DNA of 64,000 nucleotides from Phascolarctos cinereus (taxonomy: Eukaryota; Chordata; Mammalia; Diprotodontia; Phascolarctidae): positions 12,544,001 to 12,608,000 of the forward strand of contig NW_018344008.1 in assembly GCF_002099425.1 (NCBI RefSeq), read 5' to 3'. The notes beneath the pieces were generated by a model. That model made no database searches. It saw only the letters and a program-made list of their open reading frames with translations, and was not told where the DNA came from. Made by a program: the position numbers and the translations under genes. Within the stretch, counting starts at the first letter, position 1, and each line of letters opens with the position of its first letter. Of this stretch, positions 22,990-33,019 are shown in pieces.

Positions 22990-23115
22990 TCTCTTTATAT
23001 AACATTATCTTATTTGATCTTCACAGCGACCCTATAAGACACACCACAAGTGTTATTCCTAGTTTACAGAGCAGGAAATTGAGGTACTCTTTTCAAATTG
23101 CGTAGATGTCAGTGT
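22990..23115 (-). repeat. MIR fragment, reversed
   Basis: 'ttatttgatcttcacagcga', 'cagagcaggaaattgaggta' and nearby bases match the reversed MIR core. The preceding 270 bases are not recognised. Confidence 0.65.
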
Positions 23116-23594
23116 AGCACAAGGACTGATGATAAATCATCTCTCTCCCGCTACAAGATCATACCACTTTCTTTCCTAGTCATACATTTCTCTGATGACA
23201 TTCTTTGGTAATGTGTTGCAGTCTGTTCCTCCCTATCTTGTGCATCTCTATTGTCCTTCCCCCTCAACCCCCCCAACCCCAATTCATTTCTTCAGAGACC
23301 ATGGCAGTCCATGACTACAATGTTCCTAGAAGAATACTTGAATATTATTTTAAAAATAGGCTTTTTAAGGGAGAAACTTAGGGTTAATAAAGAACTGCAT
23401 GATTTTCTGGAGAAAATTCAAACTTCTCTCCTAATTCCATTCAACTCAGCTCACTGTCCACACAGTGTCAGTCTAAGATCTATGTACTGTTTGGATTAAC
23501 CATTCAACTGCATATCATAGTTTGGATAATAGGCACCCATAACTCACTTGGTTTTTCCTGTATAAATATTTGGGACAAACTTTTTTGAGTAATT
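23116..23594. other. Anonymous sequence
   Basis: No repeat or gene recognised. A C-rich patch lies at 23255-23280. Confidence 0.45.
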
Positions 23595-23699
23595 AAGGTA
23601 TCTCATTTAGGAGGCTCCACAGTGTTCCTTGGCTTGATGCTAAGAGTACAGTGCCATCCACAAAGAGAAGCATCTGGAGGACTACTTCACTGAGGTGAG

Positions 23700-23957
23700 G
23701 TAGAACAATATAGAGAAAAGAGTATTAAACTTGGAGTTAGGAGATGTCTGGATTCAAATCCTGCCTGATACTAATTATTTGACCATGGACAAGTCAATTA
23801 ACCTCTCTGAGATTCAATTTCCTAATCTATAAAATGGGAATAATTCTTATAGTGCTTATCTCACATGGTCACAAGAAAGAATCAAATGAGATAATATCTA
23901 TAAAGAATTTTGCCAACCTCAAAGCACTATACAAATGTTGGTTACTATCATTATCTA
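23700..23957 (+). repeat. MIR inserted in the RTE
   Basis: Near-complete forward MIR: 'gtattaaacttggagttagg', 'ggattcaaatcctgcctgat', 'ccatggacaagtcaattaac', 'ctataaaatgggaataattc', 'atgagataatatctataaag' and 'aaatgttggttactatcat'. Confidence 0.85.
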
Positions 23958-23960
23958 TAT

Positions 23961-24157
23961 GAAGGGTTCTTAATTTTTTTGTGTGTGTCGTGGATTTCCT
24001 TGGCAATCTAGTGAAAACAATGGTACTTTTCTTACAAGTTTTTAAATATGGAAAATGAAATGCATAGTTTTATAAAGGAAATCAATGATATTGAATTATA
24101 GTTATCAAAATATGGTTTAAAAAACTTCATGGACCCCATGCTAAAAATATTTGATCT
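23961..24157 (+). mobile_element. Non-autonomous hAT-type element
   Basis: The left end 'gaagggttcttaattt' and interior 'gtcgtggatttccttggcaa', 'gttatcaaaatatggttt' and 'catggaccccatgc' match a mammalian hAT-type repeat whose ends read 'ggttcttaacc' and which carries 'atggacccc' near both ends. A second copy is at 46060-46248. No transposase. Confidence 0.6.
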
Positions 24158-24946
24158 GAAGAGAATTTCTTTTTCATTTGGACTATGCTGGATATCCTTT
24201 ATGATGGTGGTAGAGACCTTTGGTCAGCACATCTCCCTGTTTTATGCCCCATTGGATGTTACTAATCAGGGGAAATCATAAAAGATTCTTTTTTTATCTT
24301 TCAAAGGATCTTATATGATTTTGACATGTGCATGGGAGACACCATTTTGGAGAAGAGCTTTCAAGACTATTTTTGCTCTAAAATTTTAAGCAATGTTGGG
24401 GTTTTTTTTTTGACACAGTTGTGTTCTCTATATTATCAATTAATTGTGTGACTATATAAGTATAGTCTATTGTAGAATATCATTTGTGAAATAATGTACA
24501 TTCCCTTCTCGTATATTCTTCAAAGGATGACTTCAGTGTGTATGTAGTTCATTTTCATAACAATTTTGTAGTAATTGAGAAGGAGGCCTATAGGTCAATA
24601 GTTATTAATATTTCTCCATCATTTTTTTCAGTAATCACAAGCTCCAATGCTTTTTCCATGTCTTTTATATCTTCCTTTCTTTAAAATTCCTTTGAGGGTT
24701 GAGCCCCTAATATCCTCAAAATTGTGTCACCTCCAGTACAGACTTCCTCTGTATATAAATTTGGAAAATAAAAAGATCATCTCTCTTGCTTCCAGAAAGA
24801 ATAATCTATAGTAAGCTCTCCCTAATTTGAATTCCTTTTAGTGTCTATTGAAAAAAAACTTTTTAGAAAGATTTACTCTTTTCAATTAGAAAAACCACTA
24901 CTCTTCTACTGTCATGACTCCATGAGCCTATAGTGTATAACATACT

Positions 24947-25546
24947 TCAAATACTGTGAATCTGGAAAGTATCAGAACTCAGCAGTTTGTTGAAATGCTT
25001 TACATAGAGACAGCCAGAGCAGTCTTTTGAATGATTGTTAAACTCAATATATTTAGGCTTTCTTCCACTTTCTTGAAAACCATCTTGATCTCCTTGAAGG
25101 TACACTATAGAGGAGTGAGAAATATTTTTCCTTTGTATTTGAAAGCAATTGCCTTGTATATAACCAGCCTTAAAGGGGGCCACTGCTGAGGCACTGCCAA
25201 ATATCCAGTTTGGAATATAACTGCTGACATTGGAGGGACCTAAGCTATTTGGTGTTGTATCTATTGATAATCCAGTATCAAGGGATGGTGTCATGGAGTT
25301 GGGTGAGGGTCTTCTTTCTATAATACATTGGAAGGCAGGAATAAAGCCCAGTCCATTTATTGTTTGAATTAAAGAGAAACCAGAGCTAATGTATTTATTA
25401 CATTTGAGCATCCTGATAGGGTGATGGCAGAACAATACTAGATAAGGTCTTTGCTTATTTGCATTCAAATAATAATGAAAAGGTAAGATAATGAAGAGTT
25501 TGTGAGATTGAAAATAGTAATTGGTATATATTAGGTTATTTATCAT
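24947..25546 (-). other. Unidentified 199-codon open frame
   Basis: The longest open frame in the window outside known transposons. At this base composition a stop is expected about every 15 codons, so 199 open codons is unlikely by chance. The N-terminal third is rich in aromatic and hydrophobic residues; the middle reads SGFSLIQTINGLGFIPAFQC, then a Ser/Pro/Thr-rich stretch (RRPSPNSMTPSLDTGLS) and SYIPNWIFGSASAVAPFKAG; the C-terminus is mixed and polar. I recognise no domain, signal peptide or zinc-binding pattern. No repeat overlaps it. It could be a decayed processed gene copy, a fossil viral gene, one large exon or chance. I assign no function. Confidence 0.3.
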
Positions 25547-26348
25547 ACTATATATTTTAAATTTCTTCCTGCATTACCTTTGAGGAAGATAAAAGCTGTT
25601 TTAAAAGTGCTGCAAAAAAGATTAGTGAGTTTGTTAGTATCATGACAGAAAGACAAGTTAGTTAAAATCAGATTATTCTTGACCTCTTGAGACTTCACAG
25701 AAGAATAGAACACAAAAACAATGATATGTTTAGAAAACTCCCCACTTAAGTGTACTCAATTGGCCTCATGGCTCTTGACTTCAATTGTAAAGGTAAATGC
25801 AGGGAAGATTATTCAATATAAGAAACACTCAGACTTGAACTTCGAGGTAGGTACATTTGAGAAGAATGAAAAAAGTCATGGGCAAAGAAATGAGGGCAGC
25901 AGAAAATTGAGTGGGAAACCTTCAGGCAAAGATAAGGAGTTTTAATTTGAGTTAGATAGGCAAGGGAGGTATTGAACTATAACTTATTTCTTGTAAGTTT
26001 TGTACAAAATTCCCCTTATTGAAATATTGTGCTTAATACTTCCCAACCATCAGCCCCCCAAATCTCTCTGTCCTCGTGACTATTCCTTAAGTGGAAAGAA
26101 GGACCTTCAAGTTGGTAGAGGAGTGGGGATTGAATTTATATATAACAGCTTCACCAAATTTCAATAATATAAATGTTGTTTTAATGCATGAACCTATTCT
26201 ATTTAGAGGCCTTTTCGCTTCAACAGAGTGAATGAAATAAGCAAATCTTCAAAAAGAAGAGTGGAATATTATGCTTGTCAATCCAAATTAGGATATTAGC
26301 AACATTTACTACAAAATAAAAATTGTTGGTAATTAAAATTTGTATTAA

Positions 26349-26570
26349 TTACTTATGTCTCCAACTGATATGACTGTAATAAGCTTGGAAAATCATAATA
26401 TAACTGACTAGATGATTTGAATCAGATGAGTGAACATCAGCCACTGGAGTGGTACCTAACTGTGTTAATGATTGAGATGTAATTTGTAGAGCATTTTTTC
26501 CTCCTCTTTCTACAAATTCAAAACAAAATAAGTCTCCAAATGCACATGATAAATTGACTTCAGAATACAT
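26349..26570 (-). other. Unidentified 73-codon open frame
   Basis: A short minus-strand frame reading YSEVNLSCAFGDLFCFEFVE, then ALQITSQSLTQLGTTP and ending SYIMIFQAYYSHISWRHK. It lies about 800 bases upstream, in the same orientation, of the 199-codon frame at 24947-25546, in sequence free of recognisable repeats. The composition looks protein-like, but I recognise no family and the length alone proves nothing. The intervening 25547-26348 is anonymous. Confidence 0.22.
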
Positions 26571-26599
26571 TATGATTGTCTTTTTTGAAGTGACTTCCT

Positions 26600-27300
26600 G
26601 GAATTTTTAGAAAGACATTTTTTTAAAAAAGCTTCTGCAGTTATAGTGGAGATTATTTTGAAGCTGATAGAACAAAGGACATCTGTTGATGGTTACTAAG
26701 TCAGTGATGTATAAACGGTGGCATTCAAATCATTTGTTTGCTTGAACATTAATGGCTGATATTCTCTATTCATTTTTTCAACTATTACTAGACTTGCTAC
26801 CTTCAGTTAATCTAACACCCAGGCAGTCAACAAGGGAGTATGGAATGTATGTGAACATGATGTGAGTAGTAGTAGATTTTCAAATTCCCTCCATAGCCTA
26901 CTCTAGTTGGTAGTAGTCATGGATTAATGTCAGTAGCGATAGCTCCACTGGGCTGCTGATTGGTAAATATTTCAGTCCCGTCCTGGACCTACCCCACATA
27001 TCCCCAGCCACCTCCAAACTTCCATGGTCCTAAACTCCAGTTTCCACCTCAGACCTGACATTCTAGCTCCCATCCTGGGACTCAGTGCTTTTTATTGGTG
27101 ACTCTACCATGTCTGGCACTTACCCAGACGTAATAAGCTATTTTGGGCCCATCTTCATACTGTGTTTTTGCACAGATAGCTTCCCTTCCTCTTTCCAAAT
27201 TTAATTCTGAAAATAGTAAACAATAACAAATTATAAACAAACAAACATTACCATTCCTGGAAAGGGCATGTCAATCAATTGCCAGATTACTTCATTATCA
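26600..27300. other. Anonymous sequence
   Basis: No repeat or gene recognised. A patch of higher GC lies at 26930-27150. Confidence 0.5.
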
Positions 27301-27304
27301 TCTC

Positions 27305-27478
27305 TGTGACTTCCCAGGTCTGGCCACTCTCCTCACACACCCTTTCCCAATATGTGTTGCATTCCCCTATTAGAATTTAAATTCTTTAAGGGCTTCCTTA
27401 TATTTTTATTCTCAATGCTTAGTACAGTGCCTGGAACATAATAAATAATTAATAAATATTTTTTCATTAATTCCTAGG
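27305..27478 (+). mobile_element. L2 3' end
   Basis: 'cccctattagaatttaaatt', 'ttctcaatgcttagtacagt', 'gcctggaacataataaata' and 'ttaataaatattttttcat' are the forward L2 terminus. Confidence 0.8.
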
Positions 27479-27534
27479 TATTTAGAGTTTGTCCAGTAGA
27501 GCTGAAGTATTAGTACTAAGAATGGAAATTGCTG

Positions 27535-28050
27535 TTGTTTGTCCTCTGTTTTTGAAGAGGACCAGTGATGTCATGGGATGATACCTTGATTTATGAGTGA
27601 ATTGGATTTAAATGAGGCTGAGTTGCACAAAGTCATCAGCCTCACTTTCTCTTCCATAGTCATCAAGGTCTAGTCACAAAACAAAAGTCAGGATGACTGG
27701 CAATGGCCTTGGATGCAGTGAATGACCTTGGAGTCTTGTATATGATCTAAGTGTTCTGCAATGCCTGTTTCAGCTATCTTCCTGGCAATTGGAAGAACTT
27801 GTTCTCATCCACCTATTAAGCTGAGGGACATTTTCACATGTTTGAGGCCTGTCGTTACCCTCTGTCTGGTTTTGCTTGTCTGCTGAGAGGGTTTTATGGA
27901 GTGTGGCTGCTGTGAATGCTACAGCTTCTTGGAGCCACAGGTGAGAATTGGGTGACTGGTTGGACACCAAAGGTGGGTGAGCAACCCTGAAAAGGACTTG
28001 GCAAGCCCTCGCATGAGAAGTGCTAGTTCTCCCTTAAAACCTTAACTTAG
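27535..28050 (-). mobile_element. RTE-tailed SINE, reversed
   Basis: The reverse complement of the family at 5129: 'gctgttgtttgtcctctgtt' tail, 'gaagaggaccagtgatgtca', 'atgactggcaatggccttgg' and 'gatgcagtgaatgacctt'. The two copies let the 3' half be aligned by eye over roughly 250 bases. Its left (5') end is uncertain. Confidence 0.78.
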
Positions 28051-28785
28051 TACTGGGCTACAGACAAACTGATAATTCATAGAGGAGATCATCATCGATC
28101 CAGAAAGATAGATTGAAATCCAGGTTGAAACGAGTGAATGGGAAGTCAGGAGATGAGATGAGAGAATATGAGGAAGGGAGTAGAAAATGTAGGAGCTATA
28201 ATTCAGTAGTGCAAATTTGGGATGACCATGAAAAATGAGGTAATTTTCTCATGGTATGGTATGTACTCTCATGGTATGTACTCCAATGTGGCTTTATTTT
28301 AATGGTGGATTGGCTTATGTGGGCTGTCTTGTCACTTTTTGTCTTGCTCCTTAAAATCATCAATAATCAAGCTCAAGATAACTATTTTCTTCTTAAGGTT
28401 TAGAGTTTCACAATAAGGAAAGAATGAGGCACCCCAAATGACTGATGATTGTTGTTGCTGCCACATATGCACTTGGGTCTGGATAGATCACATAAAGGTA
28501 CAAATGTGGCTACTGTACTATTAGACTTCATAGAATGTTATCCAGTTGAACTGAATGTAATATATATTCATAGCTTGTCTAGGTCAGTATCAGGCAGAGA
28601 GCATTCACTTTTTCACAGAGTGACTACTACTTTATTAAGATTTTCTACCATCTGTTCTAAACTCTTGATTCTCCTGTTCTTTAAAAAGTATTTAAGAATT
28701 CTAAATTCCCTGCTTGTATATTTAATCATTTTCTTATATTTTTAAATCACTCTGGATGATCTTTGGGTTTTTATAATCTTTTTTT
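28051..28785. other. Anonymous sequence with a small tandem repeat
   Basis: No transposon recognised. A short tandem duplication of 'ctcatggtatgtact'-like units lies at 28248-28286. A 98-codon plus frame at 28449-28745 ends in low-complexity hydrophobic sequence and has no family resemblance. Confidence 0.45.
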
Positions 28786-28794
28786 CCTAGGCTT

Positions 28795-29028
28795 TATTGT
28801 TTATTCAGTTGTGTCTGACTCTTTCTGATCCTTTTGGGTATTGGCAAAGATACTGGAATGGTTTCCCATTCCTTCTCCCACTCATTTTACAGATGAGGAA
28901 CTGAGGCAAACAGGATTGAGTGACTTGCCCAGGGTCACACAGCTAGTAAGTATCTGAAATCAGATTTGAATTCAAGGATTCCTGACTCCAGGCCCTATCC
29001 ACTCTATCCATTGTGCTTTCTAGTGCCC
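28795..29028 (-). mobile_element. tRNA-derived SINE with RTE/BovB tail, reversed
   Basis: 'cagttgtgtctgactctttc', 'tttcccattccttctcccac', 'tgcccagggtcacacagcta' and 'gaattcaaggattcctgact' give a near full-length reversed copy. Confidence 0.88.
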
Positions 29029-29039
29029 TAGTTGTGCAC

Positions 29040-29540
29040 CTAGATGTTACTATAGACTTCCTTTTTTTCAAGATATTTCTCCTTGTGTTCTTTTCTTATA
29101 AGTGTTTATCTCTCTCTATTTTTTTTTTTTTGGTTAATTCATTTTCCCCATCACTTTGCTAGGTTTTCTGCAAAGTTTTCCTTATGAAGATTTCTTTCCT
29201 TTCTCTTACTTTGTTGTTATTATTCTTTTACTTCATTTGACTTTTTTTTTTTGATCATTGCCATTGTTTAGATGTGATGAAGTAGAGATGGACTTCTCTG
29301 CTTATTTTGTTGTCTTACCAGTTACTGCCTAATCCAGAGTATTGGGTAGGTCTTCTTTGGAAGATTTATGGGGAAATAAGGAGGTCTCAAAAAGTATGAA
29401 GGGATGAAAAGCTTGTGATGTGCAAGGGGGACTAATCATATTGATACAAAAACAGATTTACCGAAGTATTGTGAATTAAAAGTCAATTGCCAGAATACTA
29501 GTTGCTACTTCATATAGATAGGCCATATGATCCCTCTATC
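29040..29540. other. Anonymous T-rich sequence
   Basis: Several poly(T) runs (29118-29131, 29243-29252). No repeat family or gene recognised. Confidence 0.45.
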
Positions 29541-29544
29541 ATAA

Positions 29545-29720
29545 ATGTTAATAGTAATTAAGACAGGTATTATTATTCCCAATTACAGATGGGTCAACTG
29601 AGGCTCCCAAATTTTGCAATATTTCCCCAAAGTTAATAGTTAAATTAGTGACAAAACCAGAAAGAAATTAGAATAATCTTAGATCTTTTGCTTTTCTTTT
29701 GCCTACTAAATTGCTCTACT
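29545..29720 (-). repeat. MIR-like fragment, reversed, degraded
   Basis: 'caggtattattattcccaat', 'acagatgggtcaactgaggc' and the following worn block fit a reversed MIR. Confidence 0.55.
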
Positions 29721-30109
29721 TCCAGATGGTAAGCAATAAATACTCAAGTGATTGACTTGACATACTCTGTTTTCTTTCCTTTTTAGAATGTTTCTTTAAA
29801 TACTATGGGACTTTTTTCTTAAACCTGTTGCGACCAGATCCACTATGATGTACCTCTTCTTCTCTAAATCCTAAAGGAGCAGTCATTTAAAGTATGCCTT
29901 GGTAAGGTTATTTTGTTATCCAAATTTTAATTTATTTGTGTTTCAATAATTATTCTAAACCTGCTAAAATTAGTGAATTTTGCTATTCAAGGATAAAATA
30001 TTGACCCTATTTTTAGTTGTGGTTTTAGCCTGTTTCCTTGCTCTTCCCAAAGTAACCTTGACAATATTGTTGTAGTTATTCATTATAATTTTTATGCAGC
30101 AGCTATCTA

Positions 30110-30580
30110 TTGATTTTCTGTGACCTTTGATTCAATAAATCACGACATATTGCTTTCTGAGTTTTCCTCACTTTGGCAGAATTTAGCTATAGTGGAATGG
30201 TTCTTAGGCTACATTAGTGAGCAAACACTAGTCATTTTGTTTAATGGTGTTGAATTTGAGGTGAAAATGTTACATCCAAAGTTACCTCAGGACTTAATTA
30301 TAGGGCTTTTTACTTTTTCAGTTTTTATTAATGACCCGTCGACATCATATAGTTCATGAAATGCTCTTTACATCTACATGCTGATAATATGACCTCAGGT
30401 TTAGGAAGAACTCAGATGAAGTATCCAGACCTTGAGGGTTCAAATTAGGGATTTATTAAGTGATTTTCACAAAACAGAGATGCAGATTTTTCCGAGGTAA
30501 ATGGTACTGAAACTTTTAAAACCACACAGAGAAGATTTTTGTAATATAATATTCCCTTACTTTATACATTTGATATGGAG
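30110..30580 (+). mobile_element. LINE reverse-transcriptase fragment of the CR1/Rex/L2 group
   Basis: The frame from 30120 reads TFDSINHDILLSEF, then VEWFLGYISEQTLVILFNGV, then FSVFINDPS. This follows the RT order 'AFDxVNHxILLxKL ... WFxSYLxxRTQxVxxNG ... PLLFxIFINDLPS' of the CR1/Rex/L2 group. A worn 'KTEMQIF' block near 30475 matches 'xKTExMxF'. It is not L1- or RTE-type, and the 'FIND' motif points away from the L2 copies elsewhere in the window. The 79-codon frame is only a remnant. The preceding 29720-30110 is anonymous. Confidence 0.65.
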
Positions 30581-30683
30581 GTGAATAAGAGAACTAGGTG
30601 ATAAAAAAGTGTATTTGAGCCTTTATGTGCAATTCTATCCCTTTAGAAAACATAGTTGTATTTTACATGATATAACTTTAAGA

Positions 30684-30780
30684 GGTCAGTTAGGTAGCAC
30701 AGTGGATATAGTGCTGGGCTTGAAGTAAGAAAGACTTATCTTCCTGAGTTCCAATCTAGCCTCAGACATTTAATAGCTGT
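30684..30780 (+). mobile_element. tRNA-SINE head (left half of an inverted pair)
   Basis: Forward SINE head: 'ggtcagttaggtagcacagt', 'ggatatagtgctgggctt', 'gagttccaatctagcctcag'. It is cut after 'taatagctgt' and runs directly into a reversed SINE. Confidence 0.8.
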
Positions 30781-30996
30781 CTGACTCTTCGTGATCCCAT
30801 TTGATGTTTTTGTGTGCAAGGATACTGGAGTAGTTTGCCATTTCCTTCTCCATCTCATTTTACAGTTGAGGAAACTGAGGCAAACAGGCCTACTGTCACA
30901 CAGCTAGGTAGGTATCTGAGGCCAGATTTGAACTCAGGAAGATGAGACTTCCTGACTCCAGGCCCAGCATTCTATCCACTGTGCCACCTAGTTGTC
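30781..30996 (-). mobile_element. tRNA-SINE with RTE tail, reversed (right half of an inverted pair)
   Basis: 'ctgactcttcgtgatccc', 'ttgccatttccttctccatc', 'tttgaactcaggaagatgag' and the head 'gtgccacctagttgtc' form a reversed copy. Together with the forward head at 30684 it gives about 95-base inverted arms. Confidence 0.85.
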
Positions 30997-31145
30997 TATA
31001 TATTACATTTACCAGTTTAGTAACAAAATTATCCAGTTTCTTTCTCCCTCTGAAACTTTTTTTATTTTCTTCCATGTATTTTTACCTTTAGATTTCATTT
31101 AGCAATACTTCCTACACCCTTTAAACCTACATCTACATAGGATAT

Positions 31146-31740
31146 TGTAACAGTTAAAATAAGGTAAACTGAGGCACAAAAATTCCGAGCATGACCAATT
31201 AATTGGAAAAGCATGCAAGTCTGCTAGTAAATAGGATCTCAGCTTCCTCAGTAAGCTGAGGATTTCCCCCCAAATGAGAGGGGAAGTTTTCTTTTATAGG
31301 CTTTTGGGGAGTACAGAACAACATAGGTGACATCGTGGCATAACTGGAGTATGGGGAACTACATGATTGATTGGAAGTTTGGGAAAGGCAGGGCTAGCAA
31401 TGACCCCCTCCTTCCTTCCCTATGACTAAGAAGTGTTCACTGAGTCCACCTGCAAGATAGTGGTTCAGATATCTTGGGGAGCAAACCAGACATCCTTGAA
31501 GGATAGCTTGATGGTCTAAAGACTCCCTTGTGCTCACAGGCATCCCCCAAAGTTAGCAAAATTCCTTGAGGCAACACTAGATCAGTGATTAGCAAGAGAA
31601 CTAGATTTCTGAACTTAACCCATTATAAGGCAGCTGAATCTTTGAACAAAGTTCAGAGCCTAAGAGCCATGACATAAGCAATTACAGGAACAAATCCAAT
31701 TAACTCTAAGTAGGATCAATAGGAAAATGATACAGAATCA
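31146..31740 (-). mobile_element. Fossil solo LTR, reversed
   Basis: Read on the minus strand it starts TG at 31740 and ends CA at 31146. It has a TATA-like 'cctataaaag' near 31292-31302, and its last part carries 'ttttgtgcctcagtttacc', typical of LTR ends in mammals. A 4-bp direct repeat 'atat' flanks both sides (31142-31145 and 31741-31744). Length is 595 bp. No internal genes. The family is not certain; it could be ERV1-like or ERVL/MaLR-like. Old and inactive. Confidence 0.62.
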
Positions 31741-31769
31741 ATATTAATAATTTTAATATTATAGCTAGG

Positions 31770-32065
31770 AAATATTTTAGAGATAATCTAGTCCAGGTTG
31801 GGGAACCTGAGGCCTCGAGGCCACATGTGACCTTCTAGGTCCTCGGGTAAAGCCTTTTGACTGAGTCCAAGTTTTACAGAACAAATCCTTTTATTAAAGG
31901 GATTTGTTCTGTGAAGTTTGGATTCATTCAAAGTTTGCACTTGAGGACCTAGAGGGCCACATGTGGCCTCGAGGCCACAGATTCCCCATTTCTGGTGTAG
32001 TCCAATTCCTTTATGTTACAGATGAGGAAATTCAGGGCCAGAGAGGTACTGCCATACCTTCTCCT
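31770..32065 (-). repeat. MIR-like fragment, reversed, split by a hAT element
   Basis: 'attttagagataatctagtc' on the left and 'tagtccaattcctttatgtt', 'acagatgaggaaattcaggg' on the right are contiguous MIR-type sequence separated by a 201-bp hAT insertion. Confidence 0.65.
31794..31994 (+). mobile_element. Palindromic non-autonomous hAT (MITE-like)
   Basis: A 201-bp element that is almost an inverted repeat from end to end. The left arm has 'gaacctgaggcctcgaggcc', 'acatgtgaccttctaggtcc' and 'acagaacaaatccttttatt'. The right arm is the mirror image: 'aaagggatttgttctgtgaa', 'gaggacctagagggccacat' and 'gtggcctcgaggccacag'. The ends are 'caggttgggg' and 'ttccccatttctg'. The 8-bp flanks at 31786-31793 and 31995-32002 agree at 6 of 8 bases, fitting a hAT target duplication. 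No coding capacity. Confidence 0.8.
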
Positions 32066-32820
32066 CGCCTCTGCCCTTCTGTTGTTGTCAGTGCATATAT
32101 TCAAAAGTTTATTCAAGTTTAGTTTAGTAGTTTATCTTCAGCTCTTTATGTAGTAACATCACAAAAAAGGCATAAGAAAAACACACAATTAGGGTTAGGC
32201 ATTTTAGGCACGTGCTTCACCCCAATTTCATGTGACATTCATTTAATACTTTAACTATTGACCTTCTCCTGCAGACCAACCTTCCCATCATATCTCATGC
32301 AGAGTATATAGCTGAGGGATCACTTTGTCACTATGAGAAGTAATTCATTAGATTTATGTTCTAACAGCCCACCCTCCACTCATCAATATCCACATGTATA
32401 TCATAATGCTGTAATTTTGGCAGAATTATATGATTTTTATGAAAATATGATGAAGCAATCTTCAGAGCCCCTAACATTAATCAAAGAGTTGTTGCAAATA
32501 CACAAACACAGCAGTTGATGTTTCCCTTCCTCTATTTTTAAGTTATTCTCTACTCAGTACTGGCTAGAAAAGATTCTAAGTACTGTACTCTGAAAGAGAG
32601 TTTTCACACAATATTTGCAACACAGTTCTGATAAGCTGAGAAATGTTGGTAAGACTCGAAGACATTAAAAAAAATTTTAAAGGCTGAACTTCAGCTTAAG
32701 ATTCTTGCCATCTCTTGGTATCTCTTAAAATAATAGCAAAGAGAGAAGGAATTGAGAGTGGGAAACTTGTCTGTAGTATCCCTAATAAAAGAATTCAAAT
32801 ACAAATTTTATTTATTTGTG
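32066..32820. other. Anonymous sequence
   Basis: No repeat or gene recognised. The short plus-strand frame at 32333-32518 has no known relatives. Confidence 0.45.
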
Positions 32821-32821
32821 A

Positions 32822-32965
32822 ATTCAACAGTTAAACATTTATTAAGTGCCTATGCTTTGTGAAGAGCACATTCGATATGCGCTGGGGGAAATACAAAGTT
32901 AATGTAAGATATGGATCCTCTCTTCTGGGGGCTTAGAGTCTACCAGAGGGGTAACATATAAACAC
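32822..32965 (-). mobile_element. L2 3' end, reversed
   Basis: 'aacatttattaagtgcctat', 'gcgctgggggaaatacaaag' and 'gcttagagtctaccag' are the reversed L2 terminus. Confidence 0.72.
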
Positions 32966-33019
32966 ACGTGAGTATAATATAAAATTTTACAAATTGATTC
33001 CTTTGACAGATTCACAGAC

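Larger units (their letters stand above)
23595..24720 (-). mobile_element. RTE-clade LINE reverse transcriptase, reversed, hosting a MIR and a hAT
   Basis: On the minus strand, 23690-23600 reads LLFVDGTVLLASSQGTLWSLLNEI, which matches the RTE 'LRFADDIVLIASS' catalytic block with FADD changed to FVDG. Upstream, 24350-24170 encodes ALLQNGVSHAHVKII and a worn 'KQGDVLSPKLF'-like segment of the same RT. The two blocks are normally about 100 bp apart; here a MIR (23700-23957) and a hAT-like copy (23961-24157) sit between them. The 24350-24720 part is more degraded. Confidence 0.75.

Noticed and set aside
32194-32206. Telomere-like 'attagggttaggc'
   Set aside because: A single near-unit is expected by chance; no array is present.
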